From: Desmonostoc muscorum LEGE 12446
GTDB taxonomy: Bacteria > Cyanobacteriota > Cyanobacteriia > Cyanobacteriales > Nostocaceae
Reading direction: 5' to 3'
NCBI RefSeq assembly: GCF_015207005.2
Contig: NZ_JADEXS020000001.1
Coordinates: forward strand, 4,154,001 to 4,218,000
DNA: 64,000 nt
The notes under the pieces are model-generated. The model was given only the letters and a program-made list of their open reading frames with translations, was not told the DNA's origin and searched no databases. Of the stretch, positions 9,322 to 18,501 are shown piece by piece (position 1 is the stretch's first letter; each line of letters opens with the position of its first letter). Both the position numbers and the translations under genes were made by a program.

Positions 9322-9602
9322 CTTATAAAGGGGGGAAACTGGAAAATCTAGTTCCCTCCCCTTTATAAGGGGAGGGTTAGGGTGGGGTAAAATTCAGGTT
9401 TTTAAGCGCTTCAAACTTGTGTGTACACCGTAGCCGCAAGCGAGGAGGGGAGCGTTTGCTCCCAGCAAATGCTCTTTAGGGGACTGTATTGCAACGAAGT
9501 GAGAACCGCTACATAACCCCTTTCTCTTCTGTTGGGACGATGAAGTAAAATATTTATCATGCCATCATCAGCTATGAAGTAAAACGTCAGGCGAGGTTTT
9601 TC

Positions 9603-10277
9603 ATGGCATTAGAAGGGGTAATTTTAGATATTGATGGCACGCTGGTTTTAAGTAATGATGTTCATGCAAATTCCTGGGTAGAGGCATTTGCAGCTTATGA
9701 CTTGGAAGTGCCATTTGAAACAGTCAGACCACTCATGGGCATGGGTGGAGACCAACTGATTCCCAAAGTAGCGCCAGAATTAAATAGTGAGGAAGGAACT
9801 GGTAAAGCGATCGCTAAACTACGCAAAGAACTATTATTTGATAAATATATACCGCAAATTACTGCTGCCAATGGAAGCAGGGAGTTAATATTAAAGATGC
9901 AAAAATCAGGATTGCATCTGGTTGTTGCAAGTTCAGCGAGTTCTGAAGAACTTGAGATCATGCTCAAAATTGCCCAAGTAGATGATTTGCTCTCGGAAGT
10001 CACTACATCCGATGATGCCGAAGCATCTAAACCTGCTCCTGACATTGTAGAAGCCGCCTTAAAGAAAGGAAAAATGATACCTGATAAAGTAGTGATGCTA
10101 GGAGATTCTCCCTACGATATTGAGTCTGCCGGCAAAGCAGGGGTAGGTGTGATTGCTTTGCGCTGCGGTGGCTTTAACGATGAGCAACTGTCCCAAGCCC
10201 TGGCAATTTATGATGACCCAGAAGATTTGCTACAGCACTATGATTTTTGTATTCTGGGCGCAAATTTAGAATTATGA
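9603..10277 (+). CDS. HAD-family hydrolase (beta-phosphoglucomutase-like)
   Basis: A 224-residue haloacid dehalogenase superfamily phosphatase. Motif I is DIDGTLV (residues about 9-15, nucleophile and acid Asp), motif II is a Ser in VVASSASS, motif III is Lys in ASKPAPDI and motif IV is GDSPYDIESA. A helical cap lies between motifs I and II, as in the beta-phosphoglucomutase/phosphoglycolate phosphatase subfamily. It should remove phosphate from a small metabolite in the cytoplasm; the substrate is not known. The gene is single, with a short upstream gap and tandem repeats downstream. Confidence 0.85.
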   Translation: MALEGVILDIDGTLVLSNDVHANSWVEAFAAYDLEVPFETVRPLMGMGGDQLIPKVAPELNSEEGTGKAIAKLRKELLFDKYIPQITAANGSRELILKMQKSGLHLVVASSASSEELEIMLKIAQVDDLLSEVTTSDDAEASKPAPDIVEAALKKGKMIPDKVVMLGDSPYDIESAGKAGVGVIALRCGGFNDEQLSQALAIYDDPEDLLQHYDFCILGANLEL

Positions 10278-10284
10278 ATTATAC

Positions 10285-10571
10285 TAATTCGTAATTCGTA
10301 ATTCGTAATTCGTAATTAATACACACTATAAAAAGCTTGATCCAGTTTGTTTCCAAAGCTTTAATCTACTACTCAAACAATACTAACTTTGACAATTGGG
10401 TATTATGAATTCAGTGTGAAAATATGCTCTAGGTCTAGCTACTAGACCTAGATTGTGTACTTGATCGCACTCGTTTAAATTATTTTAGGCGATGCCTACG
10501 GCGGTAAACTACGCTTTTAGATAAAATCCGAATTTCTTAATTACGAATTACGAATTACGAATTACGAATTG
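10285..10571. repeat. Inverted short-repeat arrays around a palindrome
   Basis: A direct array of AATTCGT units (10285-10320) faces its inverse, ACGAATT units (10536-10571). Between them are a perfect hairpin (CTAGGTCTAG with CTAGACCTAG, 10429-10451) and a copy of the GCGATGCCTACGG repeat (10488-10514). The two arrays could pair into a large stem at the convergent gene ends. Confidence 0.7.
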
Positions 10572-10575
10572 GTAT

Positions 10576-11943
10576 TTACACACCCACAGCAGTTTTCACC
10601 TTTTGCCGCTGTTCGGTTGCAATTAACCACTTACCGCCAGAAGGGCCTAAAGTTATGCCACGACGCATCGGTTTAACTGGATAATTGTCAACTAATGCTA
10701 AATTCATTTGTGATAACACAGTTGCCAATACCAACTTCATTTCAAACATCGCAAACGCCATGCCAATACAGGTACGATTACCGCCGCCAAAGGGTAAATA
10801 TTCGTACTGAGAATACTGGCGTTCTAAAAATCTTTCTGGCTTAAACTGCTTTGGTTCTGGGTATAAATCTTCGCGGTGATGCATTAAATATATAGAACCT
10901 GTGAGCAATGTCCCTGGTTGAAGTTCATAGCCCATAATTTCTATTGGTGTCTTGACTATGCGAGGGATAGTAAGCATGATGATTGGGTAAATACGGAGTG
11001 TCTCTTGGCATACCGCAGTTAGATAAGGTAAGCGAGAAACTTCATTCCAATCAGGATTTTCGTTAACATTATCTAACTCGGTTAGCAGCTTTTCTCGTAC
11101 TTCTGGCAAATGATGAATCCAATAAATTGCCCATGTCAAGGCTGAAGCGGTGGTTTCATGACCGGCGACTAACAAAGTCATTAACTCATCGCGCAACTCA
11201 ACATCAGTCATGGGTTCACCATTCACGTCACGCGCCGACATCATCAACGAGAGAATATCACTGCGAGAAGCATCTGGGTTATCTCTGCGTTCTTGAATCT
11301 CGCTGTAAAGGAGTTCGTCAATTTGCCGCATTTGAAGCAAAAATTTTCCCCAAGGACTCCAGTTACCCCAATCTACTTGCAGTGCGCGAATAAATGTGAC
11401 GGAAGCACGCAAGGGGGAACCAGATAACTCCAGAACGGAACGCAACAGTCCTGACAATTTTGTGAAACGTTCTCCTTTATTTAGACCAAATACAGCTTGG
11501 AGTATGACTTTGAGCGAGATTTCTTGCATGGAGTCACGGATAGAAAAAGGTTCGCCAATTTTCCAACTACTGATGACTTCATGAGTGATATCAGCAATAA
11601 TTTGACCGTAAGCTTTCATGCGATCGCCATGAAAAGGCGGCGTCAATAATCGCCGCTGTCGTTGGTGAGATGCACCAGATAGCAAGATTAACGAGTTTTC
11701 ACCCAACAAAGATTTTAAAAGTTGCGCTGAACCTTTAGCGTCTAATTGCTCAAGTGGAGCTGTAAAAATCTGCCCAATTGCTTGGGGATTACTAAACAAT
11801 ACCATTGGGCTGTTACCAGTTAGCTGTAGCGAAAAACATTCGCCATGCGCCTTTGCAGATGTTTCCATCAGTTTCAAAGGATTAAAAATCCACTGAAGCA
11901 ACTGTATAAATTTTGGACTTTGTGGACTCTCTGGCAGTTTCAT
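10576..11943 (-). CDS. Cytochrome P450, CYP110-like
   Basis: A 455-residue soluble P450. The I-helix oxygen-activation motif is AGHETTAS, the K-helix ExxR is ETLR, and the heme loop is FGGGNRTCIG with the cysteine thiolate ligand. The N-terminal wording (SPKFIQLLQWIFNPLKLM) resembles CYP110 proteins of Nostoc and Anabaena, which oxidise fatty acids or terpenes in those tested. It would need ferredoxin and a reductase from elsewhere. The neighbour at 12098 is another oxygenase in the same orientation, but about 150 bases with a palindrome separate the two, so a shared pathway is only possible. The substrate is unknown. Confidence 0.85.
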   Translation of the reverse strand: MKLPESPQSPKFIQLLQWIFNPLKLMETSAKAHGECFSLQLTGNSPMVLFSNPQAIGQIFTAPLEQLDAKGSAQLLKSLLGENSLILLSGASHQRQRRLLTPPFHGDRMKAYGQIIADITHEVISSWKIGEPFSIRDSMQEISLKVILQAVFGLNKGERFTKLSGLLRSVLELSGSPLRASVTFIRALQVDWGNWSPWGKFLLQMRQIDELLYSEIQERRDNPDASRSDILSLMMSARDVNGEPMTDVELRDELMTLLVAGHETTASALTWAIYWIHHLPEVREKLLTELDNVNENPDWNEVSRLPYLTAVCQETLRIYPIIMLTIPRIVKTPIEIMGYELQPGTLLTGSIYLMHHREDLYPEPKQFKPERFLERQYSQYEYLPFGGGNRTCIGMAFAMFEMKLVLATVLSQMNLALVDNYPVKPMRRGITLGPSGGKWLIATEQRQKVKTAVGV

Positions 11944-12038
11944 AAAAAATACTCCGATTAGTTCTATTTACACTAACTTAGCAGAAGCAAAATTAAGATG
12001 TTCTTTTTGAACAAGAATTCAGTGAGGTACAAATAATC

Positions 12039-12066
12039 GTAGGGGCACAACATGTTGTGCCCCTAC
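12039..12066. repeat. Perfect palindrome GTAGGGGCACAAC...
   Basis: GTAGGGGCACAACA is followed by its exact inverse TGTTGTGCCCCTAC. The right flank CCTGTGTACTTCATT is shared with other copies (32229 and, less closely, 44641), so the repeat unit is longer than the palindrome. Confidence 0.75.
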
Positions 12067-12097
12067 CTGTGTACTTCATTTATCTGAAATACTAAAA

Positions 12098-12766
12098 TTA
12101 TTCAGTAAGCAAGCTAGGAGAAGTTAACACAAACACATCCCTACTTCCTTGAGCAGCAATCTCTGGTTTGATGGGAGTGGTGAAGTGGAAAAAATCATGA
12201 TCGTTGACTAATAAAAGTTCTCCAGAATTTAGAATTTTACTAAATACAGGCTTTTCTTTTTTGGCAGCATATAAGTGTGTTTCTCCACCTTGAATATTAT
12301 CTCTATCTACTGAGAAAATCCCAATAAAATCAGTACCATCTTGATGGATACCTTCAGGTGCAGGATTACCTAAATTATCTGGCGAACAAATAGTTCTGAT
12401 TTGATGAACTCCGATTTCTGCTTCCGGATGAAGTTTACAAGAATCAGTAAATGCTAAGACAAGATTTCTAAAAATATCAAGCTCTATGAGAGCATCATCT
12501 AATTCTGCAAACTCTCTTTTGATGTCGCCTAATAATGGATTATACTCTTTACTTTGGAAAAGGTAGCCATGAGGTAATTTAATTAACTGATCCTCAGAAA
12601 CTATAAACCGAGATAATCTTCTCGAACGATAGTTGCCTTTGATGTAAGGATCAATAGGCATATTACTAAAAAATGGCTTGAAACCTTCTACATTAATTGA
12701 ATTAACTTTTCTTAAAGTAAACAGAAAAGCGTATTCTAATTCCGTTGCTGTCCACACTTTTTGCAT
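12098..12766 (-). CDS. 2OG-Fe(II) dioxygenase family protein
   Basis: A 222-residue protein of the 2OG-Fe dioxygenase family (2OG-Fe_Oxy_2), the family that includes bacterial L-isoleucine 4-hydroxylase. The metal site is visible as HQD in EGIHQDGTDFIG and the distal His in NDHDFFHFTTPI; the Arg in SRDVFVLT can hold 2-oxoglutarate. The likely reaction is hydroxylation of a free amino acid or similar small substrate; the substrate is not defined. The start is well supported: AGGAGG stands seven bases before the ATG at 12766. It is encoded alone and divergent from sfsA, with a palindromic repeat in the shared 300-base gap. Confidence 0.8.
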   Translation of the reverse strand: MQKVWTATELEYAFLFTLRKVNSINVEGFKPFFSNMPIDPYIKGNYRSRRLSRFIVSEDQLIKLPHGYLFQSKEYNPLLGDIKREFAELDDALIELDIFRNLVLAFTDSCKLHPEAEIGVHQIRTICSPDNLGNPAPEGIHQDGTDFIGIFSVDRDNIQGGETHLYAAKKEKPVFSKILNSGELLLVNDHDFFHFTTPIKPEIAAQGSRDVFVLTSPSLLTE

Positions 12767-12920
12767 AGGATTTACCTCCTTGCACGTTGAATTTCTCCCG
12801 GATTTTTCTTTATGGGAGGGTTATGACACTTAGTATATGCTACTTTTTATTAATATGTTGTCAATTTGACTACAAAAATTGACAATCCATGATATATAAA
12901 GCCAAATTTCATCATCGGGT

Positions 12921-12949
12921 GTAGAGACGTTGCAATGCAACGTCTCTAC
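12921..12949. repeat. Palindrome GTAGAGACGTTGC...
   Basis: GTAGAGACGTTGC and GCAACGTCTCTAC form a perfect inverted repeat around ATT-like centre bases. It lies in the 12767-13069 gap between the dioxygenase and sfsA. The rest of that gap holds short AATCCAAAATC-type repeats and an isolated TATAAT box at 12986 that may serve sfsA. Confidence 0.65.
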
Positions 12950-13069
12950 ATCTGTTTGAATAGGGAAAAATTGTGGAGTGTGGGGTATAATATCTGATTC
13001 GCCAACAGTTGTTATGAACTGAAATAATCTAAAATCTAAAATCCAAAATCCAAAATTATAGAAGGTTTG

Positions 13070-13798
13070 ATGATGATTGATTGGCTTTATCGCTACCCGC
13101 CTTTGTATCCGGGTATTCTGCTAAAACGTTACAAGCGGTTTTTTGTAGACGTTCAACTTACTTCTGGCGAGATAGTGACAGCACACTGTCCGAATACAGG
13201 GCCGATGACTGGAGTATCGACTCCCCTAAGTGCGGTACAGCTTTCTAAAAGTGATAATCCAAACCGCAAGTTGGCTTATACCTTAGAACTAATTCAGGTA
13301 CATGACAACGAGCCAACTTGGGTAGGTGTGAATACTGTTTTGCCCAATCGGGTGGTAAAGTTAGCTTTGGCGAAATATCTTTTTCCGGAATTGGGCGAAT
13401 ATAGCCAAATTAAGGGTGAAGTGGTTTATGGACTAGATAATAAAAGTCGAGTGGATTTTTTCTTGACAGGAAGTGGCGAGGAACGCCCAATTTATTTAGA
13501 AGTGAAAAATACAACTTTTTCTGACGGGAGATTAGCTTTATTTCCGGACACCGAAACTACCAGAGGACAAAAGCACTTGCGAGAATTAATGGCGCTGTTG
13601 CCTTTAACGCGTGCGGTGATGCTTTATTTTATCAATCGCAGTGATTGTACAGAATTTTCCCCTGGCGATCGCACTGACCCAGTATATGGTAAATTATTAC
13701 GGCAGGCGATCGCTCTTGGTTTAGAAGTGTTACCTTGCCGTTTTGACATTTCCCCCGAAGGTATACGTTACTTGGGTTTGGCAAAACTGAAAATTTGA
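13070..13798 (+). CDS. sfsA: SfsA family DNA/RNA nuclease-like protein
   Basis: A 242-residue protein matching the SfsA (sugar fermentation stimulation) family along its whole length. Recognisable parts are the N-terminal OB-like region (RFFVDVQL, HCPNTGPMTG), the conserved SDNPNRKLAYTLEL and the nuclease-like core VDFFL...IYLEVKN, followed by FPDTETTRGQKHLREL. The E-V-K triad resembles PD-(D/E)XK nucleases; the cellular role in cyanobacteria is not established. The ATG at 13070 is chosen over a TTG one codon earlier. The gene ends just before a strong hairpin at 13815, so it is a single-gene unit. Confidence 0.92.
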   Translation: MMIDWLYRYPPLYPGILLKRYKRFFVDVQLTSGEIVTAHCPNTGPMTGVSTPLSAVQLSKSDNPNRKLAYTLELIQVHDNEPTWVGVNTVLPNRVVKLALAKYLFPELGEYSQIKGEVVYGLDNKSRVDFFLTGSGEERPIYLEVKNTTFSDGRLALFPDTETTRGQKHLRELMALLPLTRAVMLYFINRSDCTEFSPGDRTDPVYGKLLRQAIALGLEVLPCRFDISPEGIRYLGLAKLKI

Positions 13799-13814
13799 TT
13801 CCCCTAGTTCAAAC

Positions 13815-13851
13815 AATAAATCCATCTAGGCACTATCTAGATGGATTTATT
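13815..13851 (+). terminator. Hairpin terminator after sfsA
   Basis: AATAAATCCATCTAG and CTAGATGGATTTATT form a perfect 15-bp stem with a 7-base loop, starting 17 bases after the sfsA stop. No long U run follows on this strand, so its strength as an intrinsic terminator is uncertain. The later 13852-14106 stretch holds only AATCTAAAATC-type repeats. Confidence 0.6.
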
Positions 13852-14106
13852 CGTAGCTGGCGTTTACTAAAAAACGTTCAAACAGTAATGGAGAAGGAAC
13901 TTATAGATAGTCACCGCCCCAAAAATAGCATTTGCTATTTCGACCCTCCGAATTTTAGATTTTAAATTTTGGATTTTGGATTATTCTTTCGGTTCGAGTA
14001 AGCCCCTTGTGGGCGGAATAAATCTAAAATCCCCAGCTGCAACCCAAGGGTGGATGCAGTAAATCTAAAATCTAAAATCCAAAATCTAAAATTGTTTGAC
14101 GTTTGC

Positions 14107-14508
14107 TTATGCAGGAATCAAAACTGTATCAATGACATGGATAACGCCGTTATCAGCAGCAACATCTGCGGTTGCAACTTTTGCATCATTTATCTTGACG
14201 CCATTGGAAGCATCAATTTTTACATCTGAACCTTCAACTGTTTTAGCTGTCTTTAGTTTCGCCACATCAGCAGCTAGTACTTTACCTGAGACAACATGAT
14301 AGGTCAAGATTTTCTTGAGCTTTGGAATATCTTTGAGTAACGCGTCTACTGTGCCTGCTGGAAGCTTATTAAACGCTGCATCAGTGGGTGCAAAGACGGT
14401 GAATGGGCCATCACCTTTTAGTGTATCTGCCAGACCAGCCGCTTCGATTGCTGCAACTAGTGTCTTGAAAGAACCATTATCAGTGGCAGTGTCAATTATG
14501 TTGGCCAT
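14107..14508 (-). CDS. Fasciclin (FAS1) domain protein
   Basis: A 133-residue protein consisting of one FAS1 domain. The two family blocks are visible: [17 protein letters not shown] near residues 40-56, and the YHVVSGKV motif near residue 97, ending with [16 protein letters not shown]1 domains mediate adhesion or surface interactions, but this protein shows no signal peptide or membrane segment, so it may stay inside the cell or leave by another route. Single cytosolic-looking FAS1 genes of this length are common in cyanobacteria. No partner gene is evident. Confidence 0.9.
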   Translation of the reverse strand: MANIIDTATDNGSFKTLVAAIEAAGLADTLKGDGPFTVFAPTDAAFNKLPAGTVDALLKDIPKLKKILTYHVVSGKVLAADVAKLKTAKTVEGSDVKIDASNGVKINDAKVATADVAADNGVIHVIDTVLIPA

Positions 14509-14689
14509 GTGTTTTACCTAGTTCTGTGTAACCTGTTACAAATCTAAACCATATGTCCATAAAATATATCTATCATTAGAAATATCTCGAATCAATTTGT
14601 TTATTGATAAGATAAAAGTTTATACATATTTTTATACAGATAGAGAATTATATATGATCTGGGCGGATGCTTTACAAGCATTCCAGGAT

Positions 14690-14715
14690 GCGTAGTTTAC
14701 AGCCGCAGGCATCGC
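14690..14715 (-). repeat. Inverted copy of the GATGCCTACGG repeat
   Basis: GCGTAGTTTACAGCCGCAGG, continuing CATCGC, is the reverse complement of the dispersed unit seen at 919, 7779 and 10488, with small changes. It lies in the 14509-14796 gap; the rest of the gap shows nothing recognisable. Confidence 0.6.
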
Positions 14716-14796
14716 TGCTTTTTTTTATACAGCGGTAGGAGCGATCGCTTCTATGATTCTCGTATTTCAATATTTAGATGCGTTTGCCCTGGTAGT

Positions 14797-16032
14797 TTAC
14801 CTATATGTACTATTAGTTATGTATCTGCTTACCAATCGTATTGGTCGGATTAAGTAGTATAGGAAATAAAGACCAGATGGCAATGGGAAAACTTCTCGGT
14901 CTTCTTGATTAGCATTAGTGATTACCAACCTGGTTGTAAAACTCAAAAATTGCCACACTAGATAAACACGAACTGGCATTCTGCTAAGTGGCCCTTTGAT
15001 CATCAAATGGTGAAAAAAAAGTTTAATAAACAGTGGAGTTTTAACTTCCGTGAAAAGCTGTTTCTGCATCCGCACAGCATAAATTAAAATTGTTGGATCA
15101 ATTTTGATCTGTTGTTGAATAGCCTGCTTTACTTCAACTGGTAAAGGGGTATTCAGGAGAGTGTTAACTATCAACAGACTAATAAAGAATGGTCTTTCAA
15201 GTTCTAGACTGTTTACTTGCTGCAATAATTGTTCCCAATCTAATGGTTTTTGAATACGCAATAATTCAGCTAAATCGCAAATCTGAGCCAAAGATTCTCT
15301 ACCTTCATTAACTCCTCTGGCAACTTGTACAGCGAGAATGATCAACAAATCATTAGAAGACAAGTCGATGATAGATTCACCTTTGAGTGTTAAAGACCTC
15401 CTTCGTTGCCACAAAGTTTCAAAATCAGGAAGTTTAAAAGGGAAGTAAGATAAGGGAGTCAATTCACAGTGAAGATCCACCACTATTTCTGGTTTCTGGC
15501 TATGGACAAAAGTTTGTTGCCAACCATAGTAGTCAGCTTCTAGTTGATATTTCTGAGCAATCAATAATTCTTGAGCTTTGACTATATCCTGTTGTCTCAC
15601 CAGAATATCTAGATCGCTAAATTGTCTCATGGCTAAGTTGCCATAAATAGAAATAGCTAAAACAAGACCTTTAAAAGGAATTGCCTGAATTTCGTGAGCT
15701 GCAAAAAGCTTAAGGATGTTAAGCAATTCGTGGCTCAAAAATAAGTTGCGGCTAGCATTAGTGTGATAATGATTCTGAAGCTGAGTTAAAACTGTTTTGG
15801 GAATAGCTTCTTTCCCAGTGGTCTTGAGACTCTGGTACAGGAGTGGTATCGTCCCATGATATGCTGCTATTTCCATGAGATATGTCCAGTCTATCTCTTG
15901 CTGGAGTATGGTATTAATTCGCTCTGCTGTTTCGGGGTCTATATGAGTTCGGGTACAACACAGAAGTAGCTCAATTTCTGGACGTTTAAACTTTGTTGGC
16001 AATTGAGTAATAGGCTTGTTTAAGGTAATCAT
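14797..16032 (-). CDS. Nucleotidyltransferase family protein (NTP_transf_5), RiPP cluster
   Basis: A 411-residue protein of the NTP_transf_5 family. The key block is PFKGLVLAISIYG, then RQFSDLDILV at about residues 120-145, with the DxD metal pair typical of the nucleotidyltransferase fold. Family members are frequent next to lasso-peptide kinases and B proteins of the paeninodin type. Their reaction is not settled; transfer of a nucleotide or phosphate group to the peptide or to a sugar is plausible. It is the last gene of the minus-strand operon, 3 bases after the ABC exporter gene, so it is surely co-transcribed. Confidence 0.8.
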   Translation of the reverse strand: MITLNKPITQLPTKFKRPEIELLLCCTRTHIDPETAERINTILQQEIDWTYLMEIAAYHGTIPLLYQSLKTTGKEAIPKTVLTQLQNHYHTNASRNLFLSHELLNILKLFAAHEIQAIPFKGLVLAISIYGNLAMRQFSDLDILVRQQDIVKAQELLIAQKYQLEADYYGWQQTFVHSQKPEIVVDLHCELTPLSYFPFKLPDFETLWQRRRSLTLKGESIIDLSSNDLLIILAVQVARGVNEGRESLAQICDLAELLRIQKPLDWEQLLQQVNSLELERPFFISLLIVNTLLNTPLPVEVKQAIQQQIKIDPTILIYAVRMQKQLFTEVKTPLFIKLFFHHLMIKGPLSRMPVRVYLVWQFLSFTTRLVITNANQEDREVFPLPSGLYFLYYLIRPIRLVSRYITNSTYR

Positions 16033-16035
16033 AAA

Positions 16036-17853
16036 TTACTTATAGTGTTGGGCTTGGGTTTCAAACAAGTTTGCATAGCTACTACCCAGATTTATCAGTT
16101 CTTCATGGGTGCCGCTTTCAATAATTGAACCGTTTGCCATCACATAGATACAGTCAGCCATTCTGACGGTTGATAAGCGATGGCTGATGAGGATAGCAGC
16201 TTGATTTTTAATCAGTTGGCGGAAATTCTGAAACACTTCTTCTTCGGCTTTCGGGTCTAGAGCGCTAGTTGGTTCATCCAACACAATTAACTGTGAATCT
16301 CGCAAAAATGCCCTTGCCAAAGCGATTTTTTGCCACTGACCGATGCTCAATTCTTCTCCTTGTTCAAACAATTTACCCAGTATGGTATCGTAACCTTGAG
16401 GTAGCTTTCTGATAACATCATCAGCACCGGAACGACGGGCAGCGGCTGTGATTTTTTCGTAGTTGAATGGCAGATTGATATTTGCCAACCAAATATTTTC
16501 TTTAGCAGTCAGATGATATTTCGTATAGTCTTGAAAAATCACACTAATTTGACGCCGGAGGCCAGCAATTTCAAATTGGCGTAAATCTATGCCATCAATG
16601 GTAATGCTACCAAAAGTCGGATCGTATAAGCGACACAAAAGCTTAATTAAAGTAGTCTTACCGGAGCCGTTTTCTCCTACTAACGCCACCACTTCTCCTG
16701 GGCGGATAGTCAGATTAATATCCTGAAGTGCCTGACGCTTCGTAGTTGCATATTGAAAGCTGACATGATTAAACACAATCCCCTTTTTCATTGGTATGGG
16801 AAGAGGTTTCGGATTTGACGGTTCTACAACCTTTGGTTTCAGGTCTAGAAATTCATATAAGTTAGCGAGAAATAGATTGTCTTCATATAAACCAGACAGA
16901 CCACCCAAGAGACTTTTCAGGTCGTTTTGTCCTCGTTGCAATGCCTGGTAATAGAGTACTAAGTCACCAAAGCGGATAGTGCCTTGCATGGTTTGATAAA
17001 TAATGAAACCATAGGCAGCAAAAACTAAAGTTGTCGCCGTTGCTTGGGCACCAAGATTAGCCACAGACTGTCTTTTGGTCATGGCTATGTTTTCCTGATA
17101 TAGTTGGCGCCGCAAGCGTAGATACCACTGACTAAAGAAAGAACCTAAATCAAACAAGCGAATTTCTTTAGCGTGTTGCTCTGTAGTCAGTATCCGACTC
17201 AAGTACCCTGCTTGCCGTTCCTGGGCTGTCTTTTGACGCTGCCAATGATACATGATGCCGGAATATTTCACCCGCACTACCAAAGCCGGAATCGCGGCAA
17301 CAAATAAGATAACTCCTATTCCCCAATGCAATGACAGTAGCAACCCCAGCATCGCCACCAAAGAGATACTACTCAAACATAGCCATGCCAAACGATGTAG
17401 GATTTGCCCCGGTCGAGAAGGAGCTTCTTTTTGCGCTCGCTGCAAGGCATCATAGTATTCAGAGTTTTCATAATACTCCAGGTCTACCTCAATTGATTTA
17501 GCATGGAGGATGTTTTGCATGTAGTCAGTGAGTTGCTGAGACTGGGCGGCATACACCAGTTCAGTCAGAGAAGAACACAGGGTAGTTACTAGGGTGATAG
17601 CGACAAAGAAGCCAAGCAAAAGTAATACTTGATTAAAGGCGGCTCCTTTATCGGCAACATTAACACTGGCAGCTATTGTATCTACGATGAGTTTGGTGAG
17701 GTAAAGAGAGAGTAGAGGCAATAAACCTTGAATAACCAAAAGTGCAACCAAAGCAATAGTCAAACGAGGACTACTGTTCCAAACTAAGCGCAACGCAGGC
17801 AGAATGCGTAAGCTTTGCTGGATTTTATATCTTAAAGTTTTGCCTGCTTTCAT
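16036..17853 (-). CDS. ABC transporter, fused permease and ATPase
   Basis: A 605-residue half transporter. An N-terminal membrane domain of about six helices (residues 25-320) is followed by an ATPase with Walker A VGENGSGKTT, signature LSIGQWQKIALARA and Walker B LIVLDEPTSALD. It has no N-terminal C39 peptidase domain, so the leader must be cut by a separate enzyme, which fits the B2 peptidase gene directly upstream (3-base gap). It would work as a homodimer in the cytoplasmic membrane and most likely exports the mature peptide, which is the role of the D protein in lasso clusters. Confidence 0.88.
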   Translation of the reverse strand: MKAGKTLRYKIQQSLRILPALRLVWNSSPRLTIALVALLVIQGLLPLLSLYLTKLIVDTIAASVNVADKGAAFNQVLLLLGFFVAITLVTTLCSSLTELVYAAQSQQLTDYMQNILHAKSIEVDLEYYENSEYYDALQRAQKEAPSRPGQILHRLAWLCLSSISLVAMLGLLLSLHWGIGVILFVAAIPALVVRVKYSGIMYHWQRQKTAQERQAGYLSRILTTEQHAKEIRLFDLGSFFSQWYLRLRRQLYQENIAMTKRQSVANLGAQATATTLVFAAYGFIIYQTMQGTIRFGDLVLYYQALQRGQNDLKSLLGGLSGLYEDNLFLANLYEFLDLKPKVVEPSNPKPLPIPMKKGIVFNHVSFQYATTKRQALQDINLTIRPGEVVALVGENGSGKTTLIKLLCRLYDPTFGSITIDGIDLRQFEIAGLRRQISVIFQDYTKYHLTAKENIWLANINLPFNYEKITAAARRSGADDVIRKLPQGYDTILGKLFEQGEELSIGQWQKIALARAFLRDSQLIVLDEPTSALDPKAEEEVFQNFRQLIKNQAAILISHRLSTVRMADCIYVMANGSIIESGTHEELINLGSSYANLFETQAQHYK

Positions 17854-17856
17854 TTT

Positions 17857-18300
17857 TTAAAGATGCTCTTTTCCAAAAGATGCCAGTTGGCTAAAATTAG
17901 AAAGGTCTGCAACATCGCCAATTACAACCTGTCCCTGATTTTCTAACCACGCATGAGCCTTTAACTCTCCTTCTTGACCTTTGGCAACACCAATGCAGAG
18001 ATTAGATGTATAACCGTGGCGACTCATGAAAAACTGGCAAGTCAAGGCACGCGCCAGACACTTGACACCAGGCATATAATGACTGCTCACTTCAACAGCC
18101 CAGATGATTTTGTCAATAGAGATGTGGTATTTTTCTTGGCATTTAGGTTTGGCGTTACTTAGCCTTAATAGAAGTTGATGCAAGGTTTTAAATGACAGCA
18201 ACCATAAACCTAATCTAACTAATGTCAATACAATAAAAGTGTTAATTAAAAGTTGTTTTTTATGATAAGCTAGGTCGATAAATTTAGATAACTGCTTCAT
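17857..18300 (-). CDS. Lasso peptide B2-like leader peptidase (transglutaminase fold)
   Basis: A 147-residue protein with the architecture of lasso B2 enzymes. An N-terminal hydrophobic segment (residues about 17-38) is followed by a transglutaminase-like core with the catalytic triad Cys81 (GVKCLARAL), His116 (LKAHAWLE) and Asp129 (VVIGD). In lasso pathways this protease removes the leader once the B1 (PqqD-like) protein has bound it. Its ATG overlaps the TAA of a truncated upstream frame (TAATG), so it was once, and may still be, translationally coupled to another cluster gene now mostly lost. Role confidence is high; whether the product becomes a lasso is uncertain because no cyclase is seen. 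Confidence 0.85.
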   Translation of the reverse strand: MKQLSKFIDLAYHKKQLLINTFIVLTLVRLGLWLLSFKTLHQLLLRLSNAKPKCQEKYHISIDKIIWAVEVSSHYMPGVKCLARALTCQFFMSRHGYTSNLCIGVAKGQEGELKAHAWLENQGQVVIGDVADLSNFSQLASFGKEHL

Positions 18301-18461
18301 TAGGCTTGAACATCATCAGATGCACCAACTTTGATTAATCCAGTAAAATCTTTAAATTCTAGTTTCCAATTGTTTTTAATCCGCAGAACAAAGTATTTAT
18401 TTTCCTGTACCAATTCTTGGATAAATTTTAATCCTTCGCCCAAAATATAACATATTTCGGG
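18300..18461 (-). pseudogene. 3' remnant of an unidentified gene coupled to B2
   Basis: An open frame of 53 codons begins after a stop and has no good start. It reads EICYILGEGLKFIQELV... NNWKLEFKDFTGLIKVGA and ends SDDVQA, with its TAA overlapping the B2 start codon by one base. Such coupling is expected for real operon neighbours, so it is probably the tail of a gene whose body was removed. I do not recognise the family. In another frame the same DNA continues the epimerase-like wording SEVLNVKRSP to a stop at 18397, so the break may have joined two gene ends here. Confidence 0.4.
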
Positions 18462-18469
18462 CTATTTTT

Positions 18470-18501
18470 ATCGGACTTCTCTTAACATTCAACACTTCTG
18501 A
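18470..18501. repeat. Left copy of a 32-bp direct repeat
   Basis: The 32 bases starting ATCGGACTTCTCTTAACATT are identical to 20101-20132, which lie inside the epimerase gene. The pair brackets a 1.6-kb segment with IS remnants and a plus-strand glycosyltransferase. The left copy encodes the same SEVLNVKRSP tail as the epimerase. Confidence 0.85.

Noticed and set aside
12986..12991. Promoter of sfsA
   Set aside because: Only a TATAAT box is seen, without a -35 box at proper distance, so it is not listed as a feature.
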